Shown here in pieces: positions 39,476 to 50,561 of a stretch of DNA of 64,000 nucleotides; the stretch's first letter is position 1; each line of letters opens with the position of its first letter. Both the position numbers and the translations under genes were made by a program. The notes under the pieces are model-generated. The model saw nothing but the letters and a program-made list of their open reading frames with translations. It had not been told where the DNA came from and made no database searches. Location of the stretch: the NCBI GenBank assembly GCA_913030805.1, contig CAJWDL010000001.1, positions 80,239 to 144,238 of the forward strand. Direction: 5' to 3'. Source of the stretch: an uncultured Candidatus Pelagibacter sp. Its GTDB lineage: Bacteria > Pseudomonadota > Alphaproteobacteria > Pelagibacterales > Pelagibacteraceae.

Positions 39476-42148
39476 ATGAGTAATAAAACCTTAAATGAGG
39501 TAAGAAGTTCATTTCTAAACTATTTTAAAAAAAACGATCATAAAATTGTGGATTCAAGCAATTTGGTTCCAATCAATGATCCGACTTTGATGTTTACTAA
39601 TTCAGGCATGGTGCAATTTAAAAATGTTTTTACTGGTTTAGAAAAAAAAGACTATAACAAAGCAACCACATCACAAAAATGTGTTAGAGCTGGAGGTAAA
39701 CATAACGATCTAGAAAATGTTGGATATACACCTGTACATCATACATTTTTTGAGATGTTGGGTAATTTTTCATTTGGAGATTATTTTAAAGATACAGCTA
39801 TTGAATTGGCTTGGAATTTAATTACCAAAGATTTTAACCTTCCAAAAGAAAGAATAAGTGCCAGTGTATATTATGACGATGAGGAGGCTTATAATTATTG
39901 GAAAAAAATAGCTGGTTTAAGTTCAGATAAAATCTACAAAATTTCAACTTCAGATAATTTTTGGTCTATGGGAGATTTGGGACCGTGTGGTCCTTGTTCC
40001 GAAATTTTTTTTGATCATGGTGATCATTTAGATGGTGGTCCTCCCGGAAGTGCAAATCAAGATGGAAACAGATTTATTGAAATCTGGAATCTCGTTTTTA
40101 TGCAATATGAACAAGTTTCAAAAGATAAAAGAGTTAATCTACCCAAACCTTCGGTTGATACTGGCATGGGTCTAGAGAGAATTTCAGCTTTATTGCAGGG
40201 TACACATGATAATTATCAAACTGACCATTTCAAAAAATTAATTAACTCAGCTTCTGAAATTTTAAAGGTAAAAATATGCGAAAATAATTTGGCTAGTTTT
40301 AGAGTTATTGCCGATCATCTTCGTGCTAGTGCTTTTTTAATAGCCGAAGGAGTTCTTCCTTCTAATGAAGGTCGAGGGTATGTTTTAAGAAGAATTATGA
40401 GAAGAGGGATGAGACACTCTCATTTACTAGGAACTAAAGAACCTATTTTTTGTAAAATTGTCCGAACTTTAATTAACGAGATGTCCAAATCTTATCCAGA
40501 GCTTGTTAGGGCGGAAGCTCTAATTAGCGAAACTCTTAAGATGGAAGAAGAGAAATTTTTAGTTCTTCTTGAAAGGGGAGTAAATATTCTTAATGATGAA
40601 ATTAAAAACATTAAGACAATATTGCCAGGAGAAGTTGCTTTTAAACTTTACGATACTTATGGTTTTCCTCTTGATTTAACTCAGGACATTTTAAAATCCA
40701 AATCTTTGAAAGTGGATATTGCTTCATTTGAAAAATTAATGAGTGAACGGAAACAAGAAGCTAAAAAAAATTGGAAAGGATCAGGCGATAGTTCGGTAGA
40801 AAATATATGGTTTTCAATTAGAAACAAGCTAGGACCTACGGATTTTTTAGGATATGAAACTGACAAATCCCAAGGTGTTATTTTAGGAATTATTAAAAAT
40901 GGAGAAGAGGTAGATTCATTAAGAGAAAAAGATGAAGGAATTGTTATTACTAATCAAACACCTTTCTATGGAGAGTCGGGAGGGCAAATTGGAGACAGCG
41001 GTTTGTTGTTTAATTCAGATTCTAAATTTTCGGTTAGGGATACTCAAAAAAGATTAGGAGACCTCCATATTCACATAGGCCAACTAGTTGAGGGAAAAAT
41101 CAAAAAAGGAGACTCGGTAAATTTAGAAATAGATTCAAATAGAAGAGCGAATATTAGGGCTTATCATTCGGCAACTCATTTGCTAAACGAAGCACTCAGA
41201 AGGGTTCTTGGAAAACATGTAATTCAAAAGGGAGCATTCGTCGGTTCCGATCGCCTAAGATTTGATTTTAGCCATATGAAACCAGTTAATGAAAGTGAAA
41301 TAGGTAAAGTAGAAAATTACGTAAATACAATGGTTGATGCAAAAAGTGATGTAAAAACTAGATTGATGACACCCAAAGAAGCCGTCAGTAGCGGCGCCAT
41401 TGCTTTGTTTGGAGAAAAATATGGTGAAGAAGTAAGGGTTCTTTCAATGGGTAAAGATAACAATAGCTATTTTTCAACAGAGCTCTGTGGTGGAACGCAT
41501 GTTAAAAATACCTCTGAGATAGGAAAATTTAAAATCATAAGTCAATCAGCAATTGCCGCTGGCGTTAGAAGAGTAGAGGCTCTTAGAGCGACACAATTAA
41601 GCGAACATTTACAAAATAAAGAAAAGGAAAAAGGAGTTGAGGACAAAAGATTTACAGAAAAAATTGAAAAAACAAAACAACAAATTCTTTCTTTGGGTGG
41701 AAACCTAGAAAAAGATAGTAACGAACCTTTAAATGAACAATTAAAAAAATTAGTAAAACAACATGAAAAATTGTTAATAAATTCTGTACTTAAAAATAAA
41801 GAAAAAAACAAAATAAAGGAAGAAATTGTTAATAAAATAAAAATAAGGTTTCAGATAATCCAAGATTTACCAACAAAAGAACTCAGATCTGTAATTGATC
41901 AGGGAAAAAAAGCATTAAAAGAAGGAATTGTAATTGCTTACGCTATCCATTCAAACAAATTAGGTTTAGCAATAGGAGTCACGGAAAAATTAACAGAAAA
42001 ATATAGTGCCGTTGACCTAATCAAAGTCGGATCTTCAGTTTTGGGGGGCAAAGGAGGAGGAGGAAGAAAAGATTTCGCCCAGGCCGGAGGTGAAAAACAG
42101 GAAAAAATTGACGAATCTTATAAAGAAATTTTAAAAAAAATTAATTAA
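39476..42148 (+). CDS. alaS: Alanyl-tRNA synthetase (start re-assigned to [10 protein letters not shown])
   Basis: [65 protein letters not shown]. Confidence 0.98.
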   Translation: MSNKTLNEVRSSFLNYFKKNDHKIVDSSNLVPINDPTLMFTNSGMVQFKNVFTGLEKKDYNKATTSQKCVRAGGKHNDLENVGYTPVHHTFFEMLGNFSFGDYFKDTAIELAWNLITKDFNLPKERISASVYYDDEEAYNYWKKIAGLSSDKIYKISTSDNFWSMGDLGPCGPCSEIFFDHGDHLDGGPPGSANQDGNRFIEIWNLVFMQYEQVSKDKRVNLPKPSVDTGMGLERISALLQGTHDNYQTDHFKKLINSASEILKVKICENNLASFRVIADHLRASAFLIAEGVLPSNEGRGYVLRRIMRRGMRHSHLLGTKEPIFCKIVRTLINEMSKSYPELVRAEALISETLKMEEEKFLVLLERGVNILNDEIKNIKTILPGEVAFKLYDTYGFPLDLTQDILKSKSLKVDIASFEKLMSERKQEAKKNWKGSGDSSVENIWFSIRNKLGPTDFLGYETDKSQGVILGIIKNGEEVDSLREKDEGIVITNQTPFYGESGGQIGDSGLLFNSDSKFSVRDTQKRLGDLHIHIGQLVEGKIKKGDSVNLEIDSNRRANIRAYHSATHLLNEALRRVLGKHVIQKGAFVGSDRLRFDFSHMKPVNESEIGKVENYVNTMVDAKSDVKTRLMTPKEAVSSGAIALFGEKYGEEVRVLSMGKDNNSYFSTELCGGTHVKNTSEIGKFKIISQSAIAAGVRRVEALRATQLSEHLQNKEKEKGVEDKRFTEKIEKTKQQILSLGGNLEKDSNEPLNEQLKKLVKQHEKLLINSVLKNKEKNKIKEEIVNKIKIRFQIIQDLPTKELRSVIDQGKKALKEGIVIAYAIHSNKLGLAIGVTEKLTEKYSAVDLIKVGSSVLGGKGGGGRKDFAQAGGEKQEKIDESYKEILKKIN

Positions 42149-43355
42149 ACACTTTCTTTAGCGTACCATTAATTTCTTCTAAAAATTGATTGGTAGTGAG
42201 GTATTTATTGATAGGGCTTATTAGTGTTGCTAAATCTCTTGTCATAGATCCTTTTTCAACAGTTGTTATACAAACCTCTTCTAAAGATTTGCTAAAATCG
42301 ACTAATTTTTGGTTTGAATCTAATTTTCCACGGTGTGCCAATCCTCTTGACCAGGCAAATATTGAAGCAATAGGATTTGTTGAAGTTTCTTTTCCCTGTT
42401 GATGCATCCTATAATGTCTAGTCACAGTACCATGGGCAGCCTCAGATTCCATCGTCTTGCCATCGGGAGCTAACAATACACTAGTCATTAATCCCAAAGA
42501 TCCATATCCTTGAGCAACTGTATCCGATTGAACGTCCCCATCATAATTTTTACATGCCCAAATATATTTTCCGCTCCATTTCATTGCACACGCGACCATG
42601 TCATCGATAAGCTTGTGTTCGTAAGTAATATTATTTTTTTCAAACCTGGTTTTAAATTCATGATCAAATACTTTTTGAAATATATCTTTAAACCTTCCAT
42701 CATAAGTTTTTAAAATTGTATTTTTAGTAGAGAAGTAAACTGGCCATTTTTTTATTAAACCATAATTAAAACAAGATCTTGCAAAGTCCTCAATAGATTT
42801 ATCTAAGTTATACATCGATAAAGCTATTCCTGGACCAGGAAAGTTAAAGACCTCATATTTTTTTTCATCTTTTTTATCTTCAGAGGTCCATTTAATTTCT
42901 AATTTTCCTTTTCCTGGAACTAAAAAATCTGTTGCTCTATATTGATCTCCAAAAGCATGTCTTCCAATAATTAGTGGATCAGTCCAAGATGGAACAAGTT
43001 TTGGAATATTTTTACACATTATTGGTTCTCTAAACACAGTTCCACCAATGATATTTCTGATGGTTCCATTTGGTGAGCGCCACATTTTTTTTAAATTAAA
43101 TTCTTTTACTCGTGCTTCATCAGGAGTAATTGTTGCACACTTAATTCCCACACCGAACTTTTTTATGGCGTTCGCACTATCTATGGTTACTTGATCAGAA
43201 GTTTTGTCTCTATTTTGAATACTTAAATCGTAGCTTTCAATTTTCAAATCTAAATAAGGTAAAATAAGTTTTTTTTTAATGAAATCCCAGATAATCCTGG
43301 TCATTTCATCACCGTTTAAGTCTACAATTGGACTTTTTACTTTAATTTTATCCAT
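42141..43355 (-). CDS. icd: NADP-dependent isocitrate dehydrogenase
   Basis: [72 protein letters not shown]. Confidence 0.97.
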   Translation of the reverse strand: MDKIKVKSPIVDLNGDEMTRIIWDFIKKKLILPYLDLKIESYDLSIQNRDKTSDQVTIDSANAIKKFGVGIKCATITPDEARVKEFNLKKMWRSPNGTIRNIIGGTVFREPIMCKNIPKLVPSWTDPLIIGRHAFGDQYRATDFLVPGKGKLEIKWTSEDKKDEKKYEVFNFPGPGIALSMYNLDKSIEDFARSCFNYGLIKKWPVYFSTKNTILKTYDGRFKDIFQKVFDHEFKTRFEKNNITYEHKLIDDMVACAMKWSGKYIWACKNYDGDVQSDTVAQGYGSLGLMTSVLLAPDGKTMESEAAHGTVTRHYRMHQQGKETSTNPIASIFAWSRGLAHRGKLDSNQKLVDFSKSLEEVCITTVEKGSMTRDLATLISPINKYLTTNQFLEEINGTLKKVFN

Positions 43356-43431
43356 TTACTCTAACTAATCTTAACAATTGAAATTAATTTGTTTTTATAC
43401 ATATTAACCTAAAATTATCAATTAGAGTAAT

Positions 43432-44106
43432 ATGAAAATTGGAACCCAAATATATAGCGCAATATTTCAAAAAATTCACAATGAAGGTTATAAATTCGTT
43501 GCCATTTCTGTTTTGGTTACTTTTATTTTATTATTAATTTCAAAATTCTTAGGTTTTATAGGATTGTTAATAACCATTTGGGTTTATTATTTTTTTAGAG
43601 ATCCAGATAGAATTTCAATTGATGATGAAGACTATCTAGTAAGTCCTGCCGATGGATTAATTACTCAAATAATAGAAACCAATGGACCAAAAGAATTTTC
43701 TTTGGAAAATAAGAAATTTACTCGCGTTAGTATCTTTATGAGCGTTTTCAATTGCCATGTTAACAGATCACCTACACTTGCATCGATAGAAGATATATTT
43801 TATGTACCCGGAGAATTTTTTAATGCCACGCTTGATAAATCAAGTGAAGAAAATGAAAGAAATTTAATTAAATTTAAAACTAACAACGGAGATGAAATTA
43901 TAGTTGTTCAAATAGCAGGTTTAATCGCTAGAAGAATAGTCTGCGAATGTAACAAATCTCAAACATTACAGCAGGGTGCAAAAATTGGCATGATAAGATT
44001 TGGTAGTAGAGTTGATATTTATTTTAATAATTATAAAAATTTAGTAAAACAAAATCAAACTGCTGTTGCAGGAGAAACATTAATAGCAAAGAAACAAATT
44101 ATATGA
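43432..44106 (+). CDS. psd: Phosphatidylserine decarboxylase
   Basis: FFRDPDRISIDDEDYLVSPADGLI, FMSVFNCHVNRSP, RFGSRVDIYF. Confidence 0.93.
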   Translation: MKIGTQIYSAIFQKIHNEGYKFVAISVLVTFILLLISKFLGFIGLLITIWVYYFFRDPDRISIDDEDYLVSPADGLITQIIETNGPKEFSLENKKFTRVSIFMSVFNCHVNRSPTLASIEDIFYVPGEFFNATLDKSSEENERNLIKFKTNNGDEIIVVQIAGLIARRIVCECNKSQTLQQGAKIGMIRFGSRVDIYFNNYKNLVKQNQTAVAGETLIAKKQII

Positions 44107-44909
44107 TTGAAAATCAGAAAAAATTTAGAATTATTCCCGAAAAAAATCCCAGGATAATTTTACCAAATACACTAACAATAATTGGTGTTTGTATAGGTTT
44201 AAGTTCAATAAAGTTTGCCATGGATCAAAATTATGGCTTGTCAATAATTGCCTTACTAATATCTGGTATTCTAGATACTTTGGACGGCAGAATTGCAAGA
44301 TTAATTAAGGGTACATCAAAGGTCGGCAAAGAGCTAGATTCACTGACCGATGTTGTGAGTTTTGGTGTCGCCCCTGCTTTTATAATGTATTTTTGGACAC
44401 TAAATGAACTTGGAAAATTGGGATGGTTAATTGTGCTGGTGTATGTTGTTTGTTGTGCATTAAGATTAGCACGGTTTAATATTACGACTTACAGCGATGA
44501 TACTTTGTGGAAGCAAAATTTTTTTGAGGGAGTTCCTTCTCCCGCAGGCGCTGGTTTGGTGATGTTGCCATTAGTTTTATATAAGTCTGATATATATAAC
44601 TTTGACCAATATAAGCTATTAATTGTCTCAACAGTTTTTATCGTTACTTCAATTTTGTTGATTAGCAAAGTTCCTACTTATTCTTTTAAACGTATAACAA
44701 TTCCAAGAAGTACTACAATTTTTTTGTTGTTTGGCATTGGTTTATACTTTGGACTGGTATTTGTTTATACCTTCGAAGTTCTTTTTATTACAGGAGTTGT
44801 TTATCTTTGTACAATTCCCGCTAGCTATCTTCATTTTCGAAGACTTAATAGTAAAGAAAAGATTTTAAAGCAGGCTGAACATATTGACGAAACAGAGGAC
44901 ATTCTTTAA
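44103..44909 (+). CDS. pssA: CDP-diacylglycerol-serine O-phosphatidyltransferase
   Basis: DTLDGRIARLIKGTSKVGKELDSLTDVVSFGVAPA. Confidence 0.94.
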   Translation: MIENQKKFRIIPEKNPRIILPNTLTIIGVCIGLSSIKFAMDQNYGLSIIALLISGILDTLDGRIARLIKGTSKVGKELDSLTDVVSFGVAPAFIMYFWTLNELGKLGWLIVLVYVVCCALRLARFNITTYSDDTLWKQNFFEGVPSPAGAGLVMLPLVLYKSDIYNFDQYKLLIVSTVFIVTSILLISKVPTYSFKRITIPRSTTIFLLFGIGLYFGLVFVYTFEVLFITGVVYLCTIPASYLHFRRLNSKEKILKQAEHIDETEDIL

Positions 44910-44911
44910 GA

Positions 44912-45826
44912 ATGAAATCGCAAGCAATCGTAACTCTTGCAGATTCCAATTATTTTGATTTGTTACTTGAACTAATTTCCTCAATAAAACAATTTGAACA
45001 AAGTAAAAATATCGCTATCTGTGTTCTTGACGCAGGTTTAAGGGATGATCAAATTCAGAATTTAAGTAACAAGGTTGAAATAATCAAAAAAGCAAATTGG
45101 GACATTGAAGTTCCAAAATTTAAAATTTTGGGCAAAGAATGGTTAAAAAGCCAAGTCTCCAGAGCTTTTTTACCTGACTATTTTCCCGATTTTAAAAAAT
45201 ATTTATGGATAGATTGCGATGCCTGGGTGAATACTTGGGAATGTGTTGATATTTATTTTAAGGCTTGTGAAAATGGAAAAATTGGCATTACCCAAACAAT
45301 TGGAGCAGGATATAAAGTTTTAACGAGAGTAAAGTGGATTTTTGGGGGTCTAGCTGCAATAAAGTCTCAAAACTATAAGCATGCCAAAAAATCCGGATTT
45401 TCAGAGAATATTGCTCGAAAAATTGCTTTTGCCCCTCACTTGAATATTGGAGTTTTTTCTTTGGAAAAAGATTCTGGATGCTGGAAAATTTGGCAGGAAA
45501 ATCTAAAAAAAACTTTAAAAGCTGGAAGTATTTTTGGATCAGAGGGATTAGCGATAAATAAAAGTGTCTATGTAGATAATGTTAAAACAGAATTTTTGCC
45601 GTTATCATGCAACTGGATAGTAAGCAATGTGTTACCGAAATACGATCAAGAATTAAAAAGTTTTGTAGAACCCTATCTACCAAATACAAAAATTGGCATT
45701 ATGCATCTTGCCGCTGGTATTTGGAAGAACAACAAGGACATGAGGGTAAATAAGGATATAAAGATTCCAATTGAAACTACGCAGGGAAATAAAATTCTCA
45801 AAAGTCTTAGATACGGTATTGTTTAG
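44912..45826 (+). CDS. Putative glycosyltransferase (GT8-like nucleotide-diphospho-sugar transferase fold)
   Basis: VTLADSNYFDLLLELISSIKQ, YLWIDCDAWVNTWECVD. Confidence 0.6.
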   Translation: MKSQAIVTLADSNYFDLLLELISSIKQFEQSKNIAICVLDAGLRDDQIQNLSNKVEIIKKANWDIEVPKFKILGKEWLKSQVSRAFLPDYFPDFKKYLWIDCDAWVNTWECVDIYFKACENGKIGITQTIGAGYKVLTRVKWIFGGLAAIKSQNYKHAKKSGFSENIARKIAFAPHLNIGVFSLEKDSGCWKIWQENLKKTLKAGSIFGSEGLAINKSVYVDNVKTEFLPLSCNWIVSNVLPKYDQELKSFVEPYLPNTKIGIMHLAAGIWKNNKDMRVNKDIKIPIETTQGNKILKSLRYGIV

Positions 45827-46450
45827 TTGAAAAAAAATAAAATTTCTAAAAATTGGATAAATAAACAAAATAGAGATATTTATGTAAGAGAGTCTAAGGA
45901 CCGAGGTTATAGATCTAGATCAGCATTTAAATTAATTGAAATTGATCAGAGGTTTCATTTTTTATCTAAATCTAGGTTGCTTCTTGATTTAGGATCTGTG
46001 CCAGGAAGCTGGTCACAAGTTGCTTCCAAAAAAATTAAAAATGGAAAAATTTTATCCGTAGATATAAGAGAAATGTTACCAATCAGCAATACCATATTTT
46101 TAAAGGGAGATTTTACTGAATTAGAAACCCAAAATAAAATTATGGAATTTTTTAATACAAAAATAGATACAGTGGTTTCTGACATGGCATCTAATACTAC
46201 AGGCAATAAAGAGCTTGATTCTTTAAGAACTGGTAATTTATGTTTAAATGCACTAGAATTTTCAAGAAAAATTTTGAAGACTAATGCATATTTTGTATCA
46301 AAAATTTTTATGGGTACAATTTTTAAAGAGATTCAGATTCGGGCAAAGGAGATATTTAAAGAGGTATTGATTTTTAAGCCAAAATCAAGCCGAAAAGAAT
46401 CTAAGGAAATTTATATTTTCTGTAAGAATTTAAAGGTTATAAATGACTAG
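45827..46450 (+). CDS. rlmE: 23S rRNA 2'-O-ribose methyltransferase RlmE/FtsJ (TTG start)
   Basis: RSRSAFKLIEIDQRFHFL, LLDLGSVPGSWSQVASKK, VVSDMASNTTGNKELD. Confidence 0.92.
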   Translation: MKKNKISKNWINKQNRDIYVRESKDRGYRSRSAFKLIEIDQRFHFLSKSRLLLDLGSVPGSWSQVASKKIKNGKILSVDIREMLPISNTIFLKGDFTELETQNKIMEFFNTKIDTVVSDMASNTTGNKELDSLRTGNLCLNALEFSRKILKTNAYFVSKIFMGTIFKEIQIRAKEIFKEVLIFKPKSSRKESKEIYIFCKNLKVIND

Positions 46451-46883
46451 ACTTTTTGTTTTACAAATAATTATTGTTTTTTTATTTTTATCAAACAACT
46501 CTATTGCCGCAAATCAAAATATTTTTGATGATGCAAAAATATATTTTGAAAAAAAAGATTATGATCAATCAAAATTTTTGTTTCAAAAATTTTTAGTATT
46601 TAATCCAAAAGATTATTTATCATATTTGTATTTAGCAAAAATATATAAAGAGGAAGATAATAAAAACGAAACAGAAAAAAATTTGAATACTACTTTGCTA
46701 TTGAATCCAAAAAATGAAGAGGCTCTTTTTATGTTAATTGAATTACAATTAGAAAGATCAAATTTTTCAAAAGCAAAAGAATTAAATGAAAAATTTTTAT
46801 TAATTTGTTCGAAATTATGTAATAATAAAAGTATTATCGCTGAAAAAATTAAAAACCTTGAACCTAAAAAGTCCATAAAGTAA
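46443..46883 (+). CDS. TPR-repeat protein with signal peptide
   Basis: Tandem TPR-like helices after a hydrophobic N-terminus. Confidence 0.7.
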   Translation: MTRLFVLQIIIVFLFLSNNSIAANQNIFDDAKIYFEKKDYDQSKFLFQKFLVFNPKDYLSYLYLAKIYKEEDNKNETEKNLNTTLLLNPKNEEALFMLIELQLERSNFSKAKELNEKFLLICSKLCNNKSIIAEKIKNLEPKKSIK

Positions 46884-46904
46884 CGAAAAAATTCATTATA
46901 AATA

Positions 46905-47684
46905 ATGAAAAATAAAAAAATAAGAGAAATTGTCAAAAGAAAGAATAAAAGACCAATTGTCTGTCTTACAGCATATTCAAAAACAATCGCAGAAATTTTA
47001 GATAAGTATTGCGATATAGTTTTAGTTGGAGATTCTCTTGGCATGGTTTTGTATGGAATGAAATCTACAAGAGAGGTTTCTCTTGATATGATGATTAAGC
47101 ATGCAAAGAGTGTAAAAAAAGGTATTTCAAAGAGCATTTTAGTTATCGATATGCCATATCAAACATATAGAAATAAGAAAGAAGCATACAAAAATGCAAA
47201 AAAAATAATCAAATCAACTAAATGTGATGCTTTAAAACTAGAGGGAGGGGAAAAAATTATAAATATCATTAAATATTTAATTAATAAAAATATTCCTGTT
47301 ATGGGACATATAGGTTTGCTGCCACAATCTGAAAGGGGAAAATTCAAGTTTAAAGGAAGAAGTTCATTTGAAAGAAAAAGAATTATTGAAGATGCAAGAT
47401 TATTATCTAAAGCTGGAGTATTTGCGATTGTGATAGAATGCGTTGAAGAAAGTTTAGCTGAAATTATATCAAAATCTATTTCTGTTCCCACTATTGGTAT
47501 AGGCGCATCCAGGCATTGCGATGGCCAGATTTTGGTCACCGATGATTTGCTGGGGTTGAGCAATTTTACACCAAGATTTGTAAAAAAATATTCTAATATA
47601 AAAAAAATGATAAATGAAAGTGTTTTGAGATTTAGACACGATGTTATAAACAAAAACTTTCCAAGTAGAAAAAATATATATTAG
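46905..47684 (+). CDS. panB: 3-methyl-2-oxobutanoate hydroxymethyltransferase
   Basis: LTAYSKTIAEILDKYCDIVLVGDSLGMVLYG, GHIGLLPQS, IGIGASRHCDGQILVTDDLLGL. Confidence 0.94.
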   Translation: MKNKKIREIVKRKNKRPIVCLTAYSKTIAEILDKYCDIVLVGDSLGMVLYGMKSTREVSLDMMIKHAKSVKKGISKSILVIDMPYQTYRNKKEAYKNAKKIIKSTKCDALKLEGGEKIINIIKYLINKNIPVMGHIGLLPQSERGKFKFKGRSSFERKRIIEDARLLSKAGVFAIVIECVEESLAEIISKSISVPTIGIGASRHCDGQILVTDDLLGLSNFTPRFVKKYSNIKKMINESVLRFRHDVINKNFPSRKNIY

Positions 47685-47698
47685 ACTTTTATAATTTT

Positions 47699-48343
47699 AT
47701 GGATGAAGATTTAGCTGTAATCGCAAAAAATACTAGAAAGGAAGAAATAAAAAATTTTTTTATTAAACATAAAAAAAAAATTTATTTTTTAATGGGCTTA
47801 ATATTGCTAAGTATTTTCTCAGTTTTTTTTTATTTAGACATTGTTAAAAAGCAAAAAGCTGAAGTTGCCAATAAATTTATAAAGGCATCTATAAATTATA
47901 ATTTAAAAGAAGAAGCACATTATACAAAAGAATTTAAAGAAATAATCAATAGTCATGACACAACATACGCTCCCTTAGCACTTTTTTTTTTAATAGATAA
48001 TAAAGTTGTAAGTTCAAATAAAGAAATAAATCACTTATTTGACCAGGTTCTTAATAATGTCAATCTAGAAAAGGAAATTAAAAATCTAGTGATTTATAAA
48101 AAAGCACTTATTAATGCCGATTTTCAACCGGAAAATATAATGATAGAGATTTTAAAACCAGTAATTAATTCTGAAAGCTTTTGGAAGCCTCACTCTTTGC
48201 TGTTACTTGGAGATTATTTTTTATTTAAAGGAGAAAGACAAAAAGCAAAAGATTTTTATTCTCAAATTTTGACATCTCAAAAAACTAATAAGAATATTTT
48301 TAACCAAGCTCAACAAAGAATTCTGAAAAACTATGATGAGTAA
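47699..48343 (+). CDS. Tetratricopeptide-like inner-membrane protein (YfgM/DUF2659-like)
   Basis: Single N-terminal TM plus TPR-like repeat; directly upstream of bamB. Confidence 0.65.
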   Translation: MDEDLAVIAKNTRKEEIKNFFIKHKKKIYFLMGLILLSIFSVFFYLDIVKKQKAEVANKFIKASINYNLKEEAHYTKEFKEIINSHDTTYAPLALFFLIDNKVVSSNKEINHLFDQVLNNVNLEKEIKNLVIYKKALINADFQPENIMIEILKPVINSESFWKPHSLLLLGDYFLFKGERQKAKDFYSQILTSQKTNKNIFNQAQQRILKNYDE

Positions 48344-49658
48344 AGTTTTTAGATCTGTTCTAATATTTTCTTTATCGATTATTCTCTTCGAATGTTCTTT
48401 TGATACCAAAACTGGTATATGGATAGACAAACCAAAACAAAAAGCAGCTAATGTTGCACTAATAAAATTATCTGATGATCAAAATAGGTTTGAAAAAGAG
48501 CTTAATCCTGGACTGACAATTAATATTAATTCTAAAGCAAAAACAAATAAAAAATGGATAATGTCTGGATTAAATTATTTAAATCTTATTTCTCACTTAA
48601 AACTTAGTGGCCGAATTGAAAAATTTTCTAAATATAAATTTTATAAAATTCCACACAGCACAGTCAAAGAGAATCCATTAATTATAGAAGAAAATTATTT
48701 TATTACCGTTGGTGAGAAAGGTTCAATTGTAAAATTTGTTGATAGAAAAAAAGTACATTGGAAGAGAAATATTTATAGCAAAAAGGAGAAAAAGAAAATA
48801 GAAAGCATCTCTCTAGCTCTCTCCAAAGATAAACTGTATGTAATAGATAATTTAGGAAAATACTACGCAATAGATGCAAACACTGGTAAAATTATTTGGG
48901 TTAAACGACATGATGCGTTGTTCAATTCTCAAATAAAAGTCTATAAGGATAAAATATATGCCGTTGATAGCAACAATATGATTAATTGTTTTTCTACAAC
49001 TGACGGAAAGCGAATATGGAAATTTGAAACTCCTTCTACATTTATAAAAACAAATAAAAAACTTTCAATTATTGTAACTCCTAGTTCAGTTTTATTTTCA
49101 AATACAGCGGGCGATATTGCAAAAGTAAATATAGATGATGGTGAATTAAACTGGTTTGTACCAACCCAAAACACTTTAATTCAGCACGAAACAAATTTTT
49201 TAGAAACCTCAGATATTGTTTTGTTTAAAAAAAATATATTCTTTTCAAATAATTTTTCAAAATTATATTCTCTAAATCTAGATTCTGGAATGTTAAATTG
49301 GATACTAAATATTAATTCAAACCTAAGGCCTATTTTAATAGACAATTTGCTATTTACTATATCGCAAGAGGGTTACTTGATAGTGATCGATAATGTTGAA
49401 GGAAAAATTATCAGGTCAAATTATATTCTCGATAAATTTAAAGCAAAACAAAGAAAGAAATTATTTATGCAAGGTTTTTTAATTGCCTCAGATAAAGTAT
49501 ATATAACAACTAATCTTGGTTATTTAATAATCTGCTCTGTTAGTACAGGCAAAGTTGAAAAAGTGTCTAAACTTAGCAACTCTGAATTATCTGAGCCTAT
49601 AATAAGCAACAATCATCTATATGTTTTGACCAATAAATCATTATTTATTTCCAATTAA
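48333..49658 (+). CDS. bamB: PQQ-repeat beta-propeller, BamB-like lipoprotein
   Basis: Lipobox-like IILFECSF, repeated GxxxW propeller motifs (YAIDANTGKIIWVKRHDALF, YSLNLDSGMLNW). Confidence 0.85.
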   Translation: MMSKVFRSVLIFSLSIILFECSFDTKTGIWIDKPKQKAANVALIKLSDDQNRFEKELNPGLTININSKAKTNKKWIMSGLNYLNLISHLKLSGRIEKFSKYKFYKIPHSTVKENPLIIEENYFITVGEKGSIVKFVDRKKVHWKRNIYSKKEKKKIESISLALSKDKLYVIDNLGKYYAIDANTGKIIWVKRHDALFNSQIKVYKDKIYAVDSNNMINCFSTTDGKRIWKFETPSTFIKTNKKLSIIVTPSSVLFSNTAGDIAKVNIDDGELNWFVPTQNTLIQHETNFLETSDIVLFKKNIFFSNNFSKLYSLNLDSGMLNWILNINSNLRPILIDNLLFTISQEGYLIVIDNVEGKIIRSNYILDKFKAKQRKKLFMQGFLIASDKVYITTNLGYLIICSVSTGKVEKVSKLSNSELSEPIISNNHLYVLTNKSLFISN

Positions 49659-49704
49659 AAAATATATTTCTTTAAATATATATTCTTAAATGTAAATTAA
49701 TTTA

Positions 49705-50121
49705 ATGCTTTTAATAATGTTGGAAAAACTTGGAAGGAAAAGGTTATTACTGGACCGCGGACCCTCTCATCCCGAATATCACAAAGCAAAACCATGGATG
49801 AATAGATATTATGTGTTATTTAAAAAAAGACCCAAATGGTTTCCTTTTAATATTATAATTCATGAAATGCTGGATAATGATCACGGAGATGGGTTTCATA
49901 ACCATATGTGTCCTTATATAACAATTATGCTAAGGGATGGTTATCAGGAAACCTTAAGTGATGGAAAACACTGGAGACCTCCTGGTTATATTGGTTTTCG
50001 CTCTGCTGACAATCTTCATAAAGTAGAACTGAAAGCAAAAACAAAACCACTCACATTTTTTATTCCAGGGCCTTTTGGTTTGAGAAAAAAACGTCGTGCT
50101 GAATATGATCAGAATTTTTAG
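49705..50121 (+). CDS. Cupin-like hypothetical protein
   Basis: HGDGFHNHMCPYITIMLRDGYQETL histidine-rich cupin-like segment. Confidence 0.55.
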   Translation: MLLIMLEKLGRKRLLLDRGPSHPEYHKAKPWMNRYYVLFKKRPKWFPFNIIIHEMLDNDHGDGFHNHMCPYITIMLRDGYQETLSDGKHWRPPGYIGFRSADNLHKVELKAKTKPLTFFIPGPFGLRKKRRAEYDQNF

Positions 50122-50140
50122 TTTATGAAAAAATAACAAT

Positions 50141-50557
50141 ATGCAAATTTTTTATGAATTGACTGTTAAAACAAAAGGCCAAGGCTTATATAATTTTACA
50201 AAAGAAACCACTGATTGGGTAAAAAAACAAAAAATACATAATGGGATGTTAAATTTGAATATTTTACATACCAGTGCTTCACTCACTATTCAGGAAAACG
50301 CTGATCCAGATGTTCTTTACGATATCAAAAATTTTTTTGATAAATTAATTCCAATGAATAATGCTTTTTATAAGCACACCATGGAAGGCATAGATGATAT
50401 GCCTGCACATTTAAAAACAATGTTAACCAATACTCAACTCACGTTAAGTGTTAAAAATAAAAAACCAATCCTGGGAACATGGCAGGGACTTTATTTGTTT
50501 GAGCATCGACTAAAAAATCAGAACAGAACAATCTCTTATCATTTAATGGGTGATTAA
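50141..50557 (+). CDS. YjbQ family (UPF0047) protein
   Basis: LNILHTSASLTIQENADPDVLYDI, HTMEGIDDMPAHLKTMLT, LGTWQGLYLFEHR. Confidence 0.9.
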   Translation: MQIFYELTVKTKGQGLYNFTKETTDWVKKQKIHNGMLNLNILHTSASLTIQENADPDVLYDIKNFFDKLIPMNNAFYKHTMEGIDDMPAHLKTMLTNTQLTLSVKNKKPILGTWQGLYLFEHRLKNQNRTISYHLMGD

Positions 50558-50561
50558 ATAA

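Noticed and set aside
46613-47653. Long antisense ORFs (46613-47137 and 47159-47653, minus strand) opposite the TPR gene and panB
   Set aside because: The sense strand encodes recognisable families; the antisense translations are low-complexity (I/L/F/S-rich), as expected opposite AT-rich coding DNA.
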